Shown piece after piece: positions 8,153 through 17,525 of a stretch of DNA of 64,000 nucleotides; position 1 is the stretch's first letter; the number at the start of each line of letters is the position of its first letter. This DNA comes from Hyphomonadaceae bacterium UBA1933 (GTDB lineage: Bacteria; Pseudomonadota; Alphaproteobacteria; Caulobacterales; Aquidulcibacteraceae). The DNA is taken from contig DDFH01000006.1 in assembly GCA_002337085.1 (NCBI GenBank), forward strand, positions 1,250,643 through 1,314,642, written 5' to 3'. The position numbers and the translations under genes were made by a program. Under the pieces are notes generated by a model. It was not told the origin of the DNA and made no database searches. It saw only the letters and a program-made list of their open reading frames with translations.

Positions 8153-8623
8153 ATGACGCAAATTACATCCAATGAATTTAGCGCAGATGTTAGCGAAAAG
8201 ATCCGTAAAATGGACGAAGATCTGGGCAATTATATACCAACTGATGACGAACCATTCATGAATGAACGTCAGCTTCAATTTTTCCGCGTTAAGCTTGAAA
8301 AATGGAAAGCTGATATTCTCGCTGATAGCCAAAATACAATTTCTCACCTGCAAATTGATTCAATCAACTTGCCGGATTCAATTGACCGCGCGTCTGCTGA
8401 AACCGAAAAAGGTATTGAACTTAGAACCCGTGACCGTCAACGTAAACTTATCGCCAAAATTGATGAAGCGTTGAAACGTATTGATGAAGGCGAATATGGC
8501 TATTGTGAAGAAACCGGTGAGCCGATTTCACTTGGCCGCTTGATTGCCCGTCCGATTGCGACACTCTCATTAGAGGCGCAAGAGCGGCATGAGCGCCAAG
8601 AGAGAGTTCATAGAGACGATTAA
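8153..8623 (+). CDS. dksA: RNA polymerase-binding transcription factor DksA
   Basis: A 156-residue TraR/DksA-family protein that binds the RNA polymerase secondary channel and works with ppGpp. A coiled coil spans roughly residues 40-105, with acidic residues near its tip. In the C-terminal globular domain the zinc site is degenerate: the first Cys of CxxC is present (YGYCEETGEPI), but the other three positions are Thr, Ser and Ala. The same pattern occurs in other alphaproteobacterial DksA proteins, so it is not damage. The ATG at 8153 is preceded by GGAGG at 7 nt spacing, so it is preferred to longer upstream alternatives. The 181 bp before it hold no other gene. Confidence 0.9.
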   Translation: MTQITSNEFSADVSEKIRKMDEDLGNYIPTDDEPFMNERQLQFFRVKLEKWKADILADSQNTISHLQIDSINLPDSIDRASAETEKGIELRTRDRQRKLIAKIDEALKRIDEGEYGYCEETGEPISLGRLIARPIATLSLEAQERHERQERVHRDD

Positions 8624-8728
8624 TAATTCGTACTTTGATGCATTTTTTGATGAATATGGGGCAGTTTATGCAATTGCCCTATTTTTTTTGTTATGATTTC
8701 GGGTAAAAGACGCAAGTTCTGGCAAATT

Positions 8729-8805
8729 GGCCTCATAGCTCAGCTGGATAGAGCATCCGCCTTCTAAGCGGACGGTCACAGGTTCGAATCCTGTTGAGGT
8801 CGCCA
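8729..8805 (+). tRNA. tRNA-Arg (anticodon TCT)
   Basis: A full cloverleaf with encoded CCA. The acceptor is GGCCTCA paired with TGAGGTC, including one G-T pair. The D arm contains TAGCTCAGCTGGATAGAGC, the anticodon loop is CTTCTAA, and the T arm is ACAGG-TTCGAAT-CCTGT. It reads AGA/AGG codons. Confidence 0.96.
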
Positions 8806-8971
8806 TTCTTTTCAAAAACCGCTTTTCCAAAGATATTATTGGCTATTAACTAACCAGGACGCCTGTTTTTTAATATTTTATGCCATTTGCATAGAATATT
8901 TGTGTTTTCGCCTGATTTTATCACAATTCTGTGCCAAGATGTCGGGTGAAAAATTGGTGCGAAGAATCAAA

Positions 8972-9466
8972 ATGAAAAAGATGATTTTGCCGTTGGTGGC
9001 GTTTTTATCTGCTTGTAGCTTTATTGGTAATGAGCCGCCAAAAATTAAATCTACCAATGTGCCTGAAACTGATCTTGAGTATGTTTATTATAATTTCGAC
9101 ATTTATTCCCAAGACTTTACTGCGGATAGGAATGTTTTGGGTATCGCAGAGGCGATAAAGGATACTGTAAAGTCGCTTCAGTTGCAGAAAAACAGCGAAT
9201 ATAAAAATATAAAATATGTTGATTTTAATTTCCGGCTCGTAAATCCGCAAAAGTCGAGTGAGACACTCGACTACGCAGAATTTGTTATTCCTTATAATAT
9301 TGCAATGAAGGCAAATATAAATAATTTAAAACCTATTGATTACCTTGATATGGAAAACGACTTTTGGTTCAAAGACGAAATGAGCAATGTGGTTGTCGAA
9401 AGTTTCTGTGCCGATTTACGTTTTGGGCCCAGTCGTTTTTGTAATCTGGTTGATGCAGGTGTTTAA
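8972..9466 (+). CDS. Lipoprotein of unknown function
   Basis: A 164-residue predicted lipoprotein. From the ATG at 8972 the protein begins MKKMILPLVAFLSACSFIG, with lipobox LSAC and acylated Cys at about residue 15. In-frame codons further upstream would bury this signal peptide, so they were rejected. The mature domain mixes strands and helices. It has two conserved-looking segments (VDFNFRLVNP and DYAEFVIPYNI) and a pair of Cys near the C-terminus (SFCADLRFGPSRFC) that could form a disulfide. No family recognised. It sits alone between tRNA-Arg and the complex I subunit gene. Confidence 0.75.
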   Translation: MKKMILPLVAFLSACSFIGNEPPKIKSTNVPETDLEYVYYNFDIYSQDFTADRNVLGIAEAIKDTVKSLQLQKNSEYKNIKYVDFNFRLVNPQKSSETLDYAEFVIPYNIAMKANINNLKPIDYLDMENDFWFKDEMSNVVVESFCADLRFGPSRFCNLVDAGV

Positions 9467-9552
9467 GTAAGGTTTTAAACGCCGTTATAATGAATTTTGC
9501 CCTTTACAAATTTTGTAAATTTTGTAGGCACATAATGGAATGAGAGGGAAAT

Positions 9553-9858
9553 ATGGGCGCACGTATTTATTCACCTGCGAAAAATCCGTTACAATCAGGT
9601 CGAGGGAAACTTGGCATTTGGGTTCTTGAATTTGAACCACAAGGCGCAAAGACCAAAGACCCACTTATGGGCTGGACTTCGTCAGCCGATACTCTGCAAC
9701 AATTGAAGATGACATTTCATTCAAAAGAGGCGGCAATTGAATATGCCACCAAAAACAACATTCCATATGATGTAGAAGAGCCAAAGCCGGTTAAACGTAT
9801 TATCCGCGCTTATGCCGATAATTTTTCAATGAACCGTAAAGAGCCTTGGTCACATTAA
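9553..9858 (+). CDS. NADH dehydrogenase accessory subunit, NDUFS4-like (ETC complex I conserved region)
   Basis: A 101-residue protein with the conserved region of the mitochondrial 18-kDa complex I subunit (NDUFS4). It begins ARIYSPAKNPLQSG, continues with WVLEFEP and DPLMGWTSSADTLQQL, then the segment ending AIEYATKNNIPYDV, and closes with YADNFSMNRKEPWSH. This supernumerary subunit is found in alphaproteobacteria and mitochondria and stabilises the NADH-binding module. It is monocistronic and ends at a strong terminator. Confidence 0.93.
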   Translation: MGARIYSPAKNPLQSGRGKLGIWVLEFEPQGAKTKDPLMGWTSSADTLQQLKMTFHSKEAAIEYATKNNIPYDVEEPKPVKRIIRAYADNFSMNRKEPWSH

Positions 9859-9880
9859 AATTATTCTATTTATGATACAA

Positions 9881-9912
9881 AAAAGCCCTGCAATGCAGGG
9901 CTTTTGTTTTTG
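9881..9912 (+). terminator. Rho-independent terminator after the NDUFS4-like gene
   Basis: AAAAGCCCTGC, loop AAT, GCAGGGCTTTT, then GTTTT. The A-tract on the other side makes it a possible two-way terminator with the convergent DUF805 gene. Confidence 0.9.
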
Positions 9913-9927
9913 GGCAAGGCTTTTGTT

Positions 9928-10296
9928 TTAGGCGATAAGTTTTGGATTTGGCCCATAAATATTTTCAGCCTCAGAATCCTTCACCATAAAGTAAATAAGA
10001 ACAATCGCGCCGAATAGTGGGATAAGGGCAATCAAAAGCCACCAAGCGCTTTTGCCAATGTCATGCAATCTGCGGAATGAAACAGCAAGACCGGGAACCA
10101 ATGCCACAAGGCCATAAAGACCACCCAAAGGGCCTGTTCCTACGCTTTTGAAAACCACGTGATCAACTATTGCCAAAACAATTGCAACCACAATGTTTGC
10201 AAGCGTAAATAGCCAATATTCACGTCTGCGGGCGCGACCTTTAAAATCACTCCAATTTAAAAAGACGCTCTTATAATTTTCAATGATTTCGTTCAT
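9928..10296 (-). CDS. DUF805 small membrane protein
   Basis: A 122-residue inner-membrane protein of the DUF805 family. The N-terminal WSDFKGRARRREYWLF is the family signature. It is followed by hydrophobic helices at about 29-50, 60-75 and 85-105, and SFRRLHDIGKSAWWLL between the second and third. Function unknown; family members occur near phage- and stress-related genes as well as in core DNA. It is transcribed towards the terminator at 9881-9912. Confidence 0.88.
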   Translation of the reverse strand: MNEIIENYKSVFLNWSDFKGRARRREYWLFTLANIVVAIVLAIVDHVVFKSVGTGPLGGLYGLVALVPGLAVSFRRLHDIGKSAWWLLIALIPLFGAIVLIYFMVKDSEAENIYGPNPKLIA

Positions 10297-10361
10297 TAAA
10301 ATCCCCTTATGTTAATTTTAGTTCATGATAACAGTGGAAAATGACAATGCAAGGACATTTA

Positions 10362-13232
10362 CTATTTATTGCGCCGTTTCCGTCGTTGTTCATGGATTTC
10401 TAAGGTGTGTTTTAAATATTTTCCGGTGTGGGTATCGGTTTTGGCAACGTCTTCTGGTGTGCCTTGGGCAATGATTTGCCCGCCGCCATCACCACCTTCG
10501 GGCCCAAGGTCAATAATCCAATCGGCGGTTTTGATAACATCAAGATTATGTTCAATAATAACGATGGTATTACCCCCTTCGGTAAGTTCTTGTAACACCT
10601 CCATCAACTTGCGTGTATCTTCAAAATGAAGCCCAGTGGTTGGTTCATCGAGAATATAGAATGTCCGCCCCGTAGAGCGGCGTGCAAGCTCTTTGGCAAG
10701 TTTAACCCGTTGCGCCTCCCCACCCGAAAGCGTGGTGGCTGGTTGCCCAATTTTTATATAGCCAAGCCCAACACGGCTAAGGGTCAATAATTTGTCGCGA
10801 ATTGCGGGAACTGCGCCAAAGAAATCTGCGCCTTCGTCAACCGTCATTTCAAGCACATCGGCAATTGATTTGTTACGATAGCGAACATCAAGGGTTTCGC
10901 GATTATATCGATGCCCATTACACGTGTCACAAGTTACATAAACATCAGGTAAGAAGTGCATTTCAATTTTCTGAACCCCATCGCCCTGACATGCTTCGCA
11001 GCGTCCACCTTTAACGTTAAAACTAAAACGTCCTGGGCCGTAACCACGTGCCTTGGCTTCCGGTAAATTGGCAAACCATTGGCGTATTGGGTCAAAAGTT
11101 CCAGTATAGGTTGCGGGGTTGGAGCGCGGGGTGCGCCCGATTGGTGATTGGTCAATATCAATCACTTTATCAAGATGGTGATACCCCTCTATATCCTCAT
11201 ATGGGGCAGGGTGTTCGGATGCACCATTAAGGCGGCGCGCCAGAATTTTATAAAGTGTTTCAATAATAAGTGTTGATTTCCCACCACCTGAAACCCCAGT
11301 GATACAAGTCATAAGGCCAAGCGGTAGATTAAGGGTAACGTTTTTAAGGTTATTCCCACTCGCCCCCTTTAATGTCAGCATCTTGTTTTTATTGGGTTTG
11401 CGGCGTTTAGCAGGAATTGGAACTTCTAGGTCGCCGCGTAAATAAGCCCCCGTGATACTTTTAGGGTGGTTTTCAATATCTTTTGGTGTGCCTTGGGCGA
11501 TAACTTCGCCGCCATGAATGCCGGCACGAAGCCCCATATCAATCACATGATCTGCGGTTAGGATTGCCTCTTCATCATGTTCAACCACCAAAACGCTATT
11601 ACCCAAATCGCGTAAGCCTTTTAGTGATTCCAAAAGCAAAGTATTATCGCGCTGATGCAGGCCAATCGATGGCTCGTCCAAAACATATAAAACCCCAGTT
11701 AGGCCAGAGCCAATTTGCGATGCCAGCCTGATACGTTGGCTTTCCCCACCCGATAATGTTGCCGATCCACGGTGTAATGTTAAATAATCAAGCCCAACAT
11801 TGACCAAAAAGCGCAATCTTTCACGAATTTCTTTGAGGATTCTTGCGCCGATTTCTTTTTGACGATCGCTTAGGACGTTGTTCAAATCTTCAAACCATTG
11901 GTGGGCATTACGGATTGAAAAAGTGCTGGCCTCACTAATATCAAGGGTATTGATTTTTACAGCCAATGCCTCAGGGCGCAGACGTTTACCGCCACAAGAT
12001 GGGCAGGTTTGCGCCGATTGATATTTCTCCAAATCATCGCGTATCCAGTTAGAATCGGTATCGCGCCAACGGCGTTCAAGATTTGGTAAAACCCCTTCAA
12101 AAACCTTGGTGGTTTCATAACGGCGATTGCCATCTTCATAGATAAATTGGATTTTTTCTTTGCCCGAACCATATATAATTGTTTTACGAGTTTCTGGCTT
12201 TAATTCTTTCCATGGTGTCGTAAGTTTATCGCCAAAATGTTCACAAATTGCTTGCAAGGTTTGGAAATAAAGTGGTGAATTGCCTTTTGACCACGGGGCA
12301 ACCGCGCCATTTTGTATGGTTTTATCAGTCTCTGGAACAATTAAATCAGGGTCAAATTTCAACTGCACCCCAAGCCCGTCACAAGTTTGGCAAGCGCCAT
12401 TGGGGTTGTTGAATGAAAACAGCCGTGGTTCGATTTCGGCAATCGTAAAACCAGAGACTGGGCAGGCGAATTTTTGTGAGAAGATTATTGGTTCTTTTGT
12501 ATTATCTTTGTCTGCATATTCAATAATCGCAATGCCATCGGCAAGTTTGCAAGCGGTTTCAAAACTATCGGCAAGGCGGGTTTCAAGGCCTTCTTTGACC
12601 ACAATTCTATCAACCACAATTTCGATGGAATGTTTGAATTTTTTATCAAGTTCTGGCGCTTCGTCTAACGTATAAAATTCGCCATCAATGCGCGCGCGAG
12701 TAAGACCCTGTTTAATCCAGGATTTGATTTCGGTTTTAAATTCCCCTTTGCGGTCACGCACAACGGGGGCAAGCAAATAAAGGCGTGAACCTTCGGGAAG
12801 CGCCATAACGCGATCAACCATTTGTGAAATTGATTGGCTTTCAATCGGTAAACCAGTTGCGGGAGAATAGGGGACGCCAACCCGCGCCCATAAAAGACGC
12901 ATATAATCGTGAATTTCGGTTACCGTTCCCACGGTTGAGCGCGGGTTTTTGGATGTGGTTTTTTGTTCAATTGAAATTGCGGGTGATAGCCCCTCAATGG
13001 CATCAACATCGGGCTTTTGCATCATTTCAAGGAATTGGCGCGCATAGGCAGAAAGGCTTTCGACATAGCGTCTTTGCCCCTCGGCATAGATTGTATCAAA
13101 GGCAAGTGACGATTTGCCAGACCCCGACATTCCAGTTAAAACCACGAAACGGCCGCGTGGAATTTCAACATTGATATTTTTAAGATTATGTACGCGCGCA
13201 CCGCGAATTCTTATAGTTTTGCTTTCGCTCAT
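10362..13232 (-). CDS. uvrA: UvrABC system protein A
   Basis: A 956-residue excinuclease damage-recognition ATPase. It has two ABC modules: Walker A GMSGSGKSSLAFDT near the N-terminus and GVSGGGKSTLI near residue 650, each with an ABC signature (ATLSGGESQR and TTLSGGEAQR). The zinc-binding insertions are present (CQTCDGLG, CPSCGGKRL, CDTCNGHRY). The first one reads CPVSGF, with one Cys replaced by Ser, which I recall from other alphaproteobacteria. The start is set at MSESKTIRIRGARVHNLKNI because the conserved sequence begins there; a longer frame would run across the promoter region and into ssb. An SOS box lies in the divergent promoter. Confidence 0.97.
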   Translation of the reverse strand: MSESKTIRIRGARVHNLKNINVEIPRGRFVVLTGMSGSGKSSLAFDTIYAEGQRRYVESLSAYARQFLEMMQKPDVDAIEGLSPAISIEQKTTSKNPRSTVGTVTEIHDYMRLLWARVGVPYSPATGLPIESQSISQMVDRVMALPEGSRLYLLAPVVRDRKGEFKTEIKSWIKQGLTRARIDGEFYTLDEAPELDKKFKHSIEIVVDRIVVKEGLETRLADSFETACKLADGIAIIEYADKDNTKEPIIFSQKFACPVSGFTIAEIEPRLFSFNNPNGACQTCDGLGVQLKFDPDLIVPETDKTIQNGAVAPWSKGNSPLYFQTLQAICEHFGDKLTTPWKELKPETRKTIIYGSGKEKIQFIYEDGNRRYETTKVFEGVLPNLERRWRDTDSNWIRDDLEKYQSAQTCPSCGGKRLRPEALAVKINTLDISEASTFSIRNAHQWFEDLNNVLSDRQKEIGARILKEIRERLRFLVNVGLDYLTLHRGSATLSGGESQRIRLASQIGSGLTGVLYVLDEPSIGLHQRDNTLLLESLKGLRDLGNSVLVVEHDEEAILTADHVIDMGLRAGIHGGEVIAQGTPKDIENHPKSITGAYLRGDLEVPIPAKRRKPNKNKMLTLKGASGNNLKNVTLNLPLGLMTCITGVSGGGKSTLIIETLYKILARRLNGASEHPAPYEDIEGYHHLDKVIDIDQSPIGRTPRSNPATYTGTFDPIRQWFANLPEAKARGYGPGRFSFNVKGGRCEACQGDGVQKIEMHFLPDVYVTCDTCNGHRYNRETLDVRYRNKSIADVLEMTVDEGADFFGAVPAIRDKLLTLSRVGLGYIKIGQPATTLSGGEAQRVKLAKELARRSTGRTFYILDEPTTGLHFEDTRKLMEVLQELTEGGNTIVIIEHNLDVIKTADWIIDLGPEGGDGGGQIIAQGTPEDVAKTDTHTGKYLKHTLEIHEQRRKRRNK

Positions 13233-13284
13233 CTTAATCCTTGGATGGTGATATTTAGAATCAGCTTGATTTTTATTTATTTTA

Positions 13285-13299
13285 GAACATAATGTGAAC
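13285..13299. promoter_or_regulatory. LexA (SOS) box between uvrA and ssb
   Basis: GAACATAATGTGAAC, which reads GTTC-N7-GTTC on the minus strand, is an exact match to the alphaproteobacterial LexA consensus. It lies 53 bp from the uvrA start and 112 bp from the ssb start in the divergent intergenic region, a place where LexA control is established in this class. Confidence 0.82.
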
Positions 13300-13410
13300 A
13301 AAATATAGCGTGACAAGTGTAAAAACTCTTGCCACGATTTCGTAAACCTATATAAGGGTTGGCTTAGTTTTTTTAAAGGGTAAAGCCCAAATTGTTGTAT
13401 AAGGTGTAGT

Positions 13411-13902
13411 ATGGCTGGTTCGGTAAATAAAGTGATTTTGATTGGCAATTTGGGACGTGACCCTGAGATTCGTTCATTCCCATCTGGCGACCGTGTTGCG
13501 AATTTTTCGATTGCGACTTCTGAAAACTGGCGTGACCGTAACACCGGTGAACGTAAAGAGCGTACTGAATGGCACAATATCGTGGTGCGCGGTGAAGGCT
13601 TGGTAAAAGTTGTTGAAAACTATGTGAAAAAGGGTTCAAAACTTTATATCGAAGGCTCTCTTCATACCCGTAAATGGCAGGATCAAAACGGTGTTGATAA
13701 ATATACCACCGAAGTTGTTATTAGTGGTTTTGGTGGCTCTTTAACAATGCTTGATGGTCGTTCTGGCGGCGGTGGCTCTTCTGATTCATATGGCGGTGGC
13801 GATGATTCTTACGGTAGCTCAAGCTATGGTGAACCGCGCCAAGGCAGTGGTGAAAAACAATCATTCTCTAATGACACCATTGATGATGATATTCCGTTCT
13901 AA
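13411..13902 (+). CDS. ssb: Single-stranded DNA-binding protein
   Basis: A 163-residue SSB. The OB-fold occupies about residues 4-110 (SVNKVILIGNLGRDPEIR, with TEWHNIVVRGEGLVKVVENYVKKG in the middle). A Gly/Ser/Tyr-rich linker follows, and the acidic tip DDDIPF recruits repair and replication partners. It is divergent from uvrA with the LexA box between them. A hairpin terminator follows at 13948. Confidence 0.97.
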   Translation: MAGSVNKVILIGNLGRDPEIRSFPSGDRVANFSIATSENWRDRNTGERKERTEWHNIVVRGEGLVKVVENYVKKGSKLYIEGSLHTRKWQDQNGVDKYTTEVVISGFGGSLTMLDGRSGGGGSSDSYGGGDDSYGSSSYGEPRQGSGEKQSFSNDTIDDDIPF

Positions 13903-13947
13903 ATCATATAATATTGCGCTTTGCGTATTTATTTGACGAATGACTAT

Positions 13948-13981
13948 AAAATGGCTTAGTGAAAATTAAGCCATTTTATTT
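13948..13981 (+). terminator. Rho-independent terminator after ssb
   Basis: AAAATGGCTTA, 8-nt loop, TAAGCCATTTT, then ATTTT. It ends only about 10 nt before the start codon of the next gene. A -10-like TATAAA (13945-13950), 18 nt after TTGCGT, overlaps the left arm and could start the next gene's mRNA inside the hairpin. Confidence 0.75.
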
Positions 13982-13991
13982 TGAGGCAAAA

Positions 13992-14387
13992 ATGTCAGAC
14001 TTTAAAACCTTTCACGGTTCATGCCATTGCGGCGCGGTTGAATTTGAGGTTCAGGCGCGAAATGACGAAGAAATTCGCGCCTGCACCTGTTCAATGTGTG
14101 AACGTACGGGCTTTATTCATTTAATCGTCCCAAATTCACGTTTTAAAATTATAAAGGGCGAAGAAAATCTTACCCATTATAAATTTAATACCGGCGTTGC
14201 CGATCATACATTTTGCAAGACTTGTGGCGTAAAATCATTTTATGTCCCGCGCTCTAATCCCGATGGAATGTCGGTTAATGTGCGCTGTATTGATGGCTAT
14301 CCTGATTTGCCTTTTAAAACTGTCGCGCCCTTTAATGGCAAGAATTGGGAAGAAGAAAAGTCAATAAGGCATTTATCGCAGGATTGA
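13992..14387 (+). CDS. GFA/CENP-V family zinc protein
   Basis: A 131-residue protein of the GFA family (glutathione-dependent formaldehyde-activating enzyme-like). It begins with GSCHCGAVEFEV and continues with CTCSMCERTGFI and CKTCGVKSFYVPRSNPD, which supply the usual zinc-binding cysteines. The start MSDFKTFHG at 13992 puts the first CxC near residue 11, as in the family. Members act on small thiol adducts or are of unknown function, and no substrate can be deduced. The gene follows the ssb terminator very closely. Confidence 0.88.
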   Translation: MSDFKTFHGSCHCGAVEFEVQARNDEEIRACTCSMCERTGFIHLIVPNSRFKIIKGEENLTHYKFNTGVADHTFCKTCGVKSFYVPRSNPDGMSVNVRCIDGYPDLPFKTVAPFNGKNWEEEKSIRHLSQD

Positions 14388-14513
14388 TAATATTGGGGGT
14401 GGTATTTACCCACAGCCCGATTTGTCGTTCCACTTCCAAACTGCTAGTATAAAAGACCAATTATAAAAATATTCGATTCGTGCCAAAGGGCGCGAAAAAC
14501 AAAAGGTATTATT

Positions 14514-17333
14514 TTGTCAAACGAAGATAATGAAAACGAATTAGAAGTAAATTCAGGTGGTGATGGTGAGAATGTTGGCGGCGGTCGCACACCTATCAGT
14601 GAGGATGGAATCGAACCGATTGCTATTGAGGATGAATTAAAGTCATCTTACCTCGACTACGCCATGAGCGTGATTGTATCGCGCGCCCTTCCTGATGCGC
14701 GTGATGGCTTGAAACCGGTTCACCGCCGTATTCTTTACGCAATGTATGATGAGGGGTTCACACCTGATAAAAAGTTTGTGAAATCTGCGCAAACTGTTGG
14801 TGCGGTTATGGCGAAATACCACCCGCATGGCGACAGCGCGATTTATGACGCCATGGTGCGCATGGCACAGCCGTTTTCAATGTCATTAATGCTGGTTGAT
14901 GGTCAGGGTAACTTTGGTTCGGTTGACGGTGACCCACCTGCGGCGATGCGTTATACGGAATCACGTTTGTCAAAGGCGGCAATTCCGCTTTTGGATGAGA
15001 TGTATGAAGACACCGTCGAGTTTGTTGAAAACTATGATGGTTCATTCAGTGAACCTGCGGTTTTGCCTGCTAAATACCCGAATTTGTTGGTGAATGGTGC
15101 GGGCGGTATCGCGGTTGGTATGGCAACAAATATCCCACCCCACAATTTGGGTGAGGTTTGTAACGCAGCATTGGCGATGCTAGAGAACCCAGATATTTCA
15201 GACAATGAAATTCTTGATATTATCCCTGGCCCTGATTTCCCAACCGGTGCGCAAATTGTGGGCCGTGCGGGTGCGCGTAAAGGCTTGCTTGAAGGTCGTG
15301 GCTCTGTGGTTATGCGTGCGACTTCTACGGTTGAAAAAATCCGTGGGGAGCGTGAGGCAATTATCGTTACCGAAATCCCGTATCAGGTGAATAAGGCATC
15401 GATGATTGAAAAAATCTCCGAACTTGCGCGCGAAAAACGGATTGAAGGTATTTCAGCACTTCGCGATGAATCCGATCGTAAAGGTATGCGCGTTGTTATT
15501 GAAATTAAGCGTGATGCCTCTGCTGAAGTGGTTTTAAATCAGCTTTATAAATATACCCAACTTCAAACCTCATTTGGTGTGAATATGTTGGCATTGGTCG
15601 ATAGATTGCCAATTCAGATGAATGTGCGCACCATGTTGCAAACATTCTTACGCTTCCGCGAAACTGTTATCACCAACCGTACCCGCTTCCGCCTTAATAA
15701 AGCGCGCGATAGGGGGCATGATTTGGTTGGTTTGGCGATTGCGGTTGCCAATATTGATGAAGTGGTGCAGCTTATTCGTAATGCACCCGATCCTGCTGCC
15801 GCGCGTGAGGCACTATTGGCACGTGATTGGCCGGCAAAAGATTTGGCACCATTAATCGCGCTTATTGCCGACCCACGCTCTCACCTAACCGATGGTAATA
15901 CGGTTCGTTTATCAGAGACCCAGGCGCGGGCAATTCTTGATTTACGCTTGCAACGCCTTACTGGCCTTGGTCGCGAGGAATTATGGAATGAGGTTAATTC
16001 ACTTTCTGAAAAGATTGCTGATTTGCTTGAGATTCTTCGTTCTCGTGCCCGTATTATTGAACTTATTCGTAATGAATTGGTTTCAGTGCGTGATCAGTTT
16101 GCGGTTCCGCGTCGTTCAATATTTATCGAGGCTGGCCTTGATATGGAGGATGAAGACTTTATCGAACGTGAAGATATGGTCGTAACCCTTTCGCACCAAG
16201 GTTATATTAAGCGTACTGCACTTTCACAATATCGTGCGCAAAATCGCGGTGGTCGTGGCAGAAGCGGCATGAATACCAAGGATGAAGATTGGGTGGTTGG
16301 CCTATTTGCGGCATCAACCCACACGCCAATCCTATTCTTTACCAATAAGGGCTTGGTTTACCGTGAAAAAGTTTGGCGCTTGCCACAGGGTGACCCACGA
16401 ACCAAAGGCCGTTCAGTTGCCAATATCCTTGCATTTGAACAGGGGGAACGGATTCAATCGGTTCTTGCCTTGCCAGAGGATGAGGGAACTTGGGAAAATC
16501 TTGAATTAATGTTCGCCACCAAAAAGGGAACTGTACGCCGTAACTCATTGCTCGATTTCCAGCGCATTTCACGCGGTGGTAAAATTGCGATGAAATTTGA
16601 TAGTGAGGATGATGCAATCATCAATGTTGCGATTTGTGCACCAGAAGATGACGTGCTTTTGACTACTAAAAATGGGCAATGTATCCGCTTTAGGGCAACT
16701 GATGTTCGCGTCTTTAAAGGGCGTGATTCAATGGGGGTTCGCGGCATAAACCTTGCGGCGGGCGATGAAGTGATTTCAATGTCGGTTATCAAAAATGTTG
16801 ATACCGAAGCATGGGAACGAACTGCATATATCAAACGCTCTCGTGCGGAACGTGGTGAAGCCCTTGAGGATACAGAAGTTGAAATCGAAGAAACCGAAAT
16901 GGTTTCCGATAATGGCCTTGATGATGGTCGCTATCAGCAATTGAAAGAATTTGAACAATTCATTCTTGCGGTTACTGATGATGGCTATGGTAAGCGTTCT
17001 TCATCATATGAATATCGTGTTACTGGTCGTGGTGGTAAAGGTATCGTTGCCCATAAATTAGTGCGCAAAGATACGTCTATTGTTGCGGCATTTGCGGTGA
17101 ATGATGCGGATGATTTGATGATGGTAACCGATGGTGGGCAGTTAATTCGCACCAAGGTTTCCCAAATCGGCATCAAGGGACGTGCAACCCAAGGCGTTCG
17201 TCTAATTCGTGTCGGAGATGATGAAAAAGTTGTCTCGGTTGAGCGCCTAGATGAGCCAGAGGGTGACGAAGAAACAGTTGATGTTGAAAACATCACCGAA
17301 ATCGAAAATCCCGAAGCAACATCAGAAGAATAA
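14514..17333 (+). CDS. gyrA: DNA gyrase subunit A
   Basis: A 939-residue type II topoisomerase subunit. The start is a TTG preceded by AAAGG at 7 nt; the next in-frame ATG lies inside the conserved YLDYAMSVIVSRALPDARDG and cannot be used. The catalytic Tyr is in AAMRYTE. The quinolone-resistance region reads HPHGDSAIYDAMVRMAQPFS, with the Ser and Asp positions associated with susceptibility. The C-terminal pinwheel includes a GyrA-box variant QNRGGRG (about residue 580). An acidic tail follows. It is followed by a terminator and then coaD. Confidence 0.98.
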   Translation: MSNEDNENELEVNSGGDGENVGGGRTPISEDGIEPIAIEDELKSSYLDYAMSVIVSRALPDARDGLKPVHRRILYAMYDEGFTPDKKFVKSAQTVGAVMAKYHPHGDSAIYDAMVRMAQPFSMSLMLVDGQGNFGSVDGDPPAAMRYTESRLSKAAIPLLDEMYEDTVEFVENYDGSFSEPAVLPAKYPNLLVNGAGGIAVGMATNIPPHNLGEVCNAALAMLENPDISDNEILDIIPGPDFPTGAQIVGRAGARKGLLEGRGSVVMRATSTVEKIRGEREAIIVTEIPYQVNKASMIEKISELAREKRIEGISALRDESDRKGMRVVIEIKRDASAEVVLNQLYKYTQLQTSFGVNMLALVDRLPIQMNVRTMLQTFLRFRETVITNRTRFRLNKARDRGHDLVGLAIAVANIDEVVQLIRNAPDPAAAREALLARDWPAKDLAPLIALIADPRSHLTDGNTVRLSETQARAILDLRLQRLTGLGREELWNEVNSLSEKIADLLEILRSRARIIELIRNELVSVRDQFAVPRRSIFIEAGLDMEDEDFIEREDMVVTLSHQGYIKRTALSQYRAQNRGGRGRSGMNTKDEDWVVGLFAASTHTPILFFTNKGLVYREKVWRLPQGDPRTKGRSVANILAFEQGERIQSVLALPEDEGTWENLELMFATKKGTVRRNSLLDFQRISRGGKIAMKFDSEDDAIINVAICAPEDDVLLTTKNGQCIRFRATDVRVFKGRDSMGVRGINLAAGDEVISMSVIKNVDTEAWERTAYIKRSRAERGEALEDTEVEIEETEMVSDNGLDDGRYQQLKEFEQFILAVTDDGYGKRSSSYEYRVTGRGGKGIVAHKLVRKDTSIVAAFAVNDADDLMMVTDGGQLIRTKVSQIGIKGRATQGVRLIRVGDDEKVVSVERLDEPEGDEETVDVENITEIENPEATSEE

Positions 17334-17335
17334 AC

Positions 17336-17365
17336 AAAAGCCGCCCCTTAAAAGGCGGCTTTTTT
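17336..17365 (+). terminator. Rho-independent terminator after gyrA
   Basis: AAAAGCCGCC, short loop, GGCGGCTTTTTT directly behind the gyrA stop. Confidence 0.9.
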
Positions 17366-17525
17366 GTTGGTGCAAGATTGCGGTAATTTAACACCAAGGC
17401 TTGTAATTTTGATTTATATTCATATAAATCCTGACTTATTATTGTATTTGGCTGATTTATTTTTGTATCTGGGTTTGGTAAAGTGGCAAAGAAATACAAT
17501 AAACCAAACTTTTTAGGGGAATGTT

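Noticed and set aside
8153..8623. DksA as a damaged or non-functional gene because zinc cysteines are missing
   Set aside because: The same single-Cys pattern is known in other alphaproteobacterial DksA proteins; the gene is otherwise complete.
13233..13577. Longer N-terminus for uvrA reaching to 13577
   Set aside because: It would cross the SOS box and overlap the start of divergent ssb; UvrA similarity begins at 13232.
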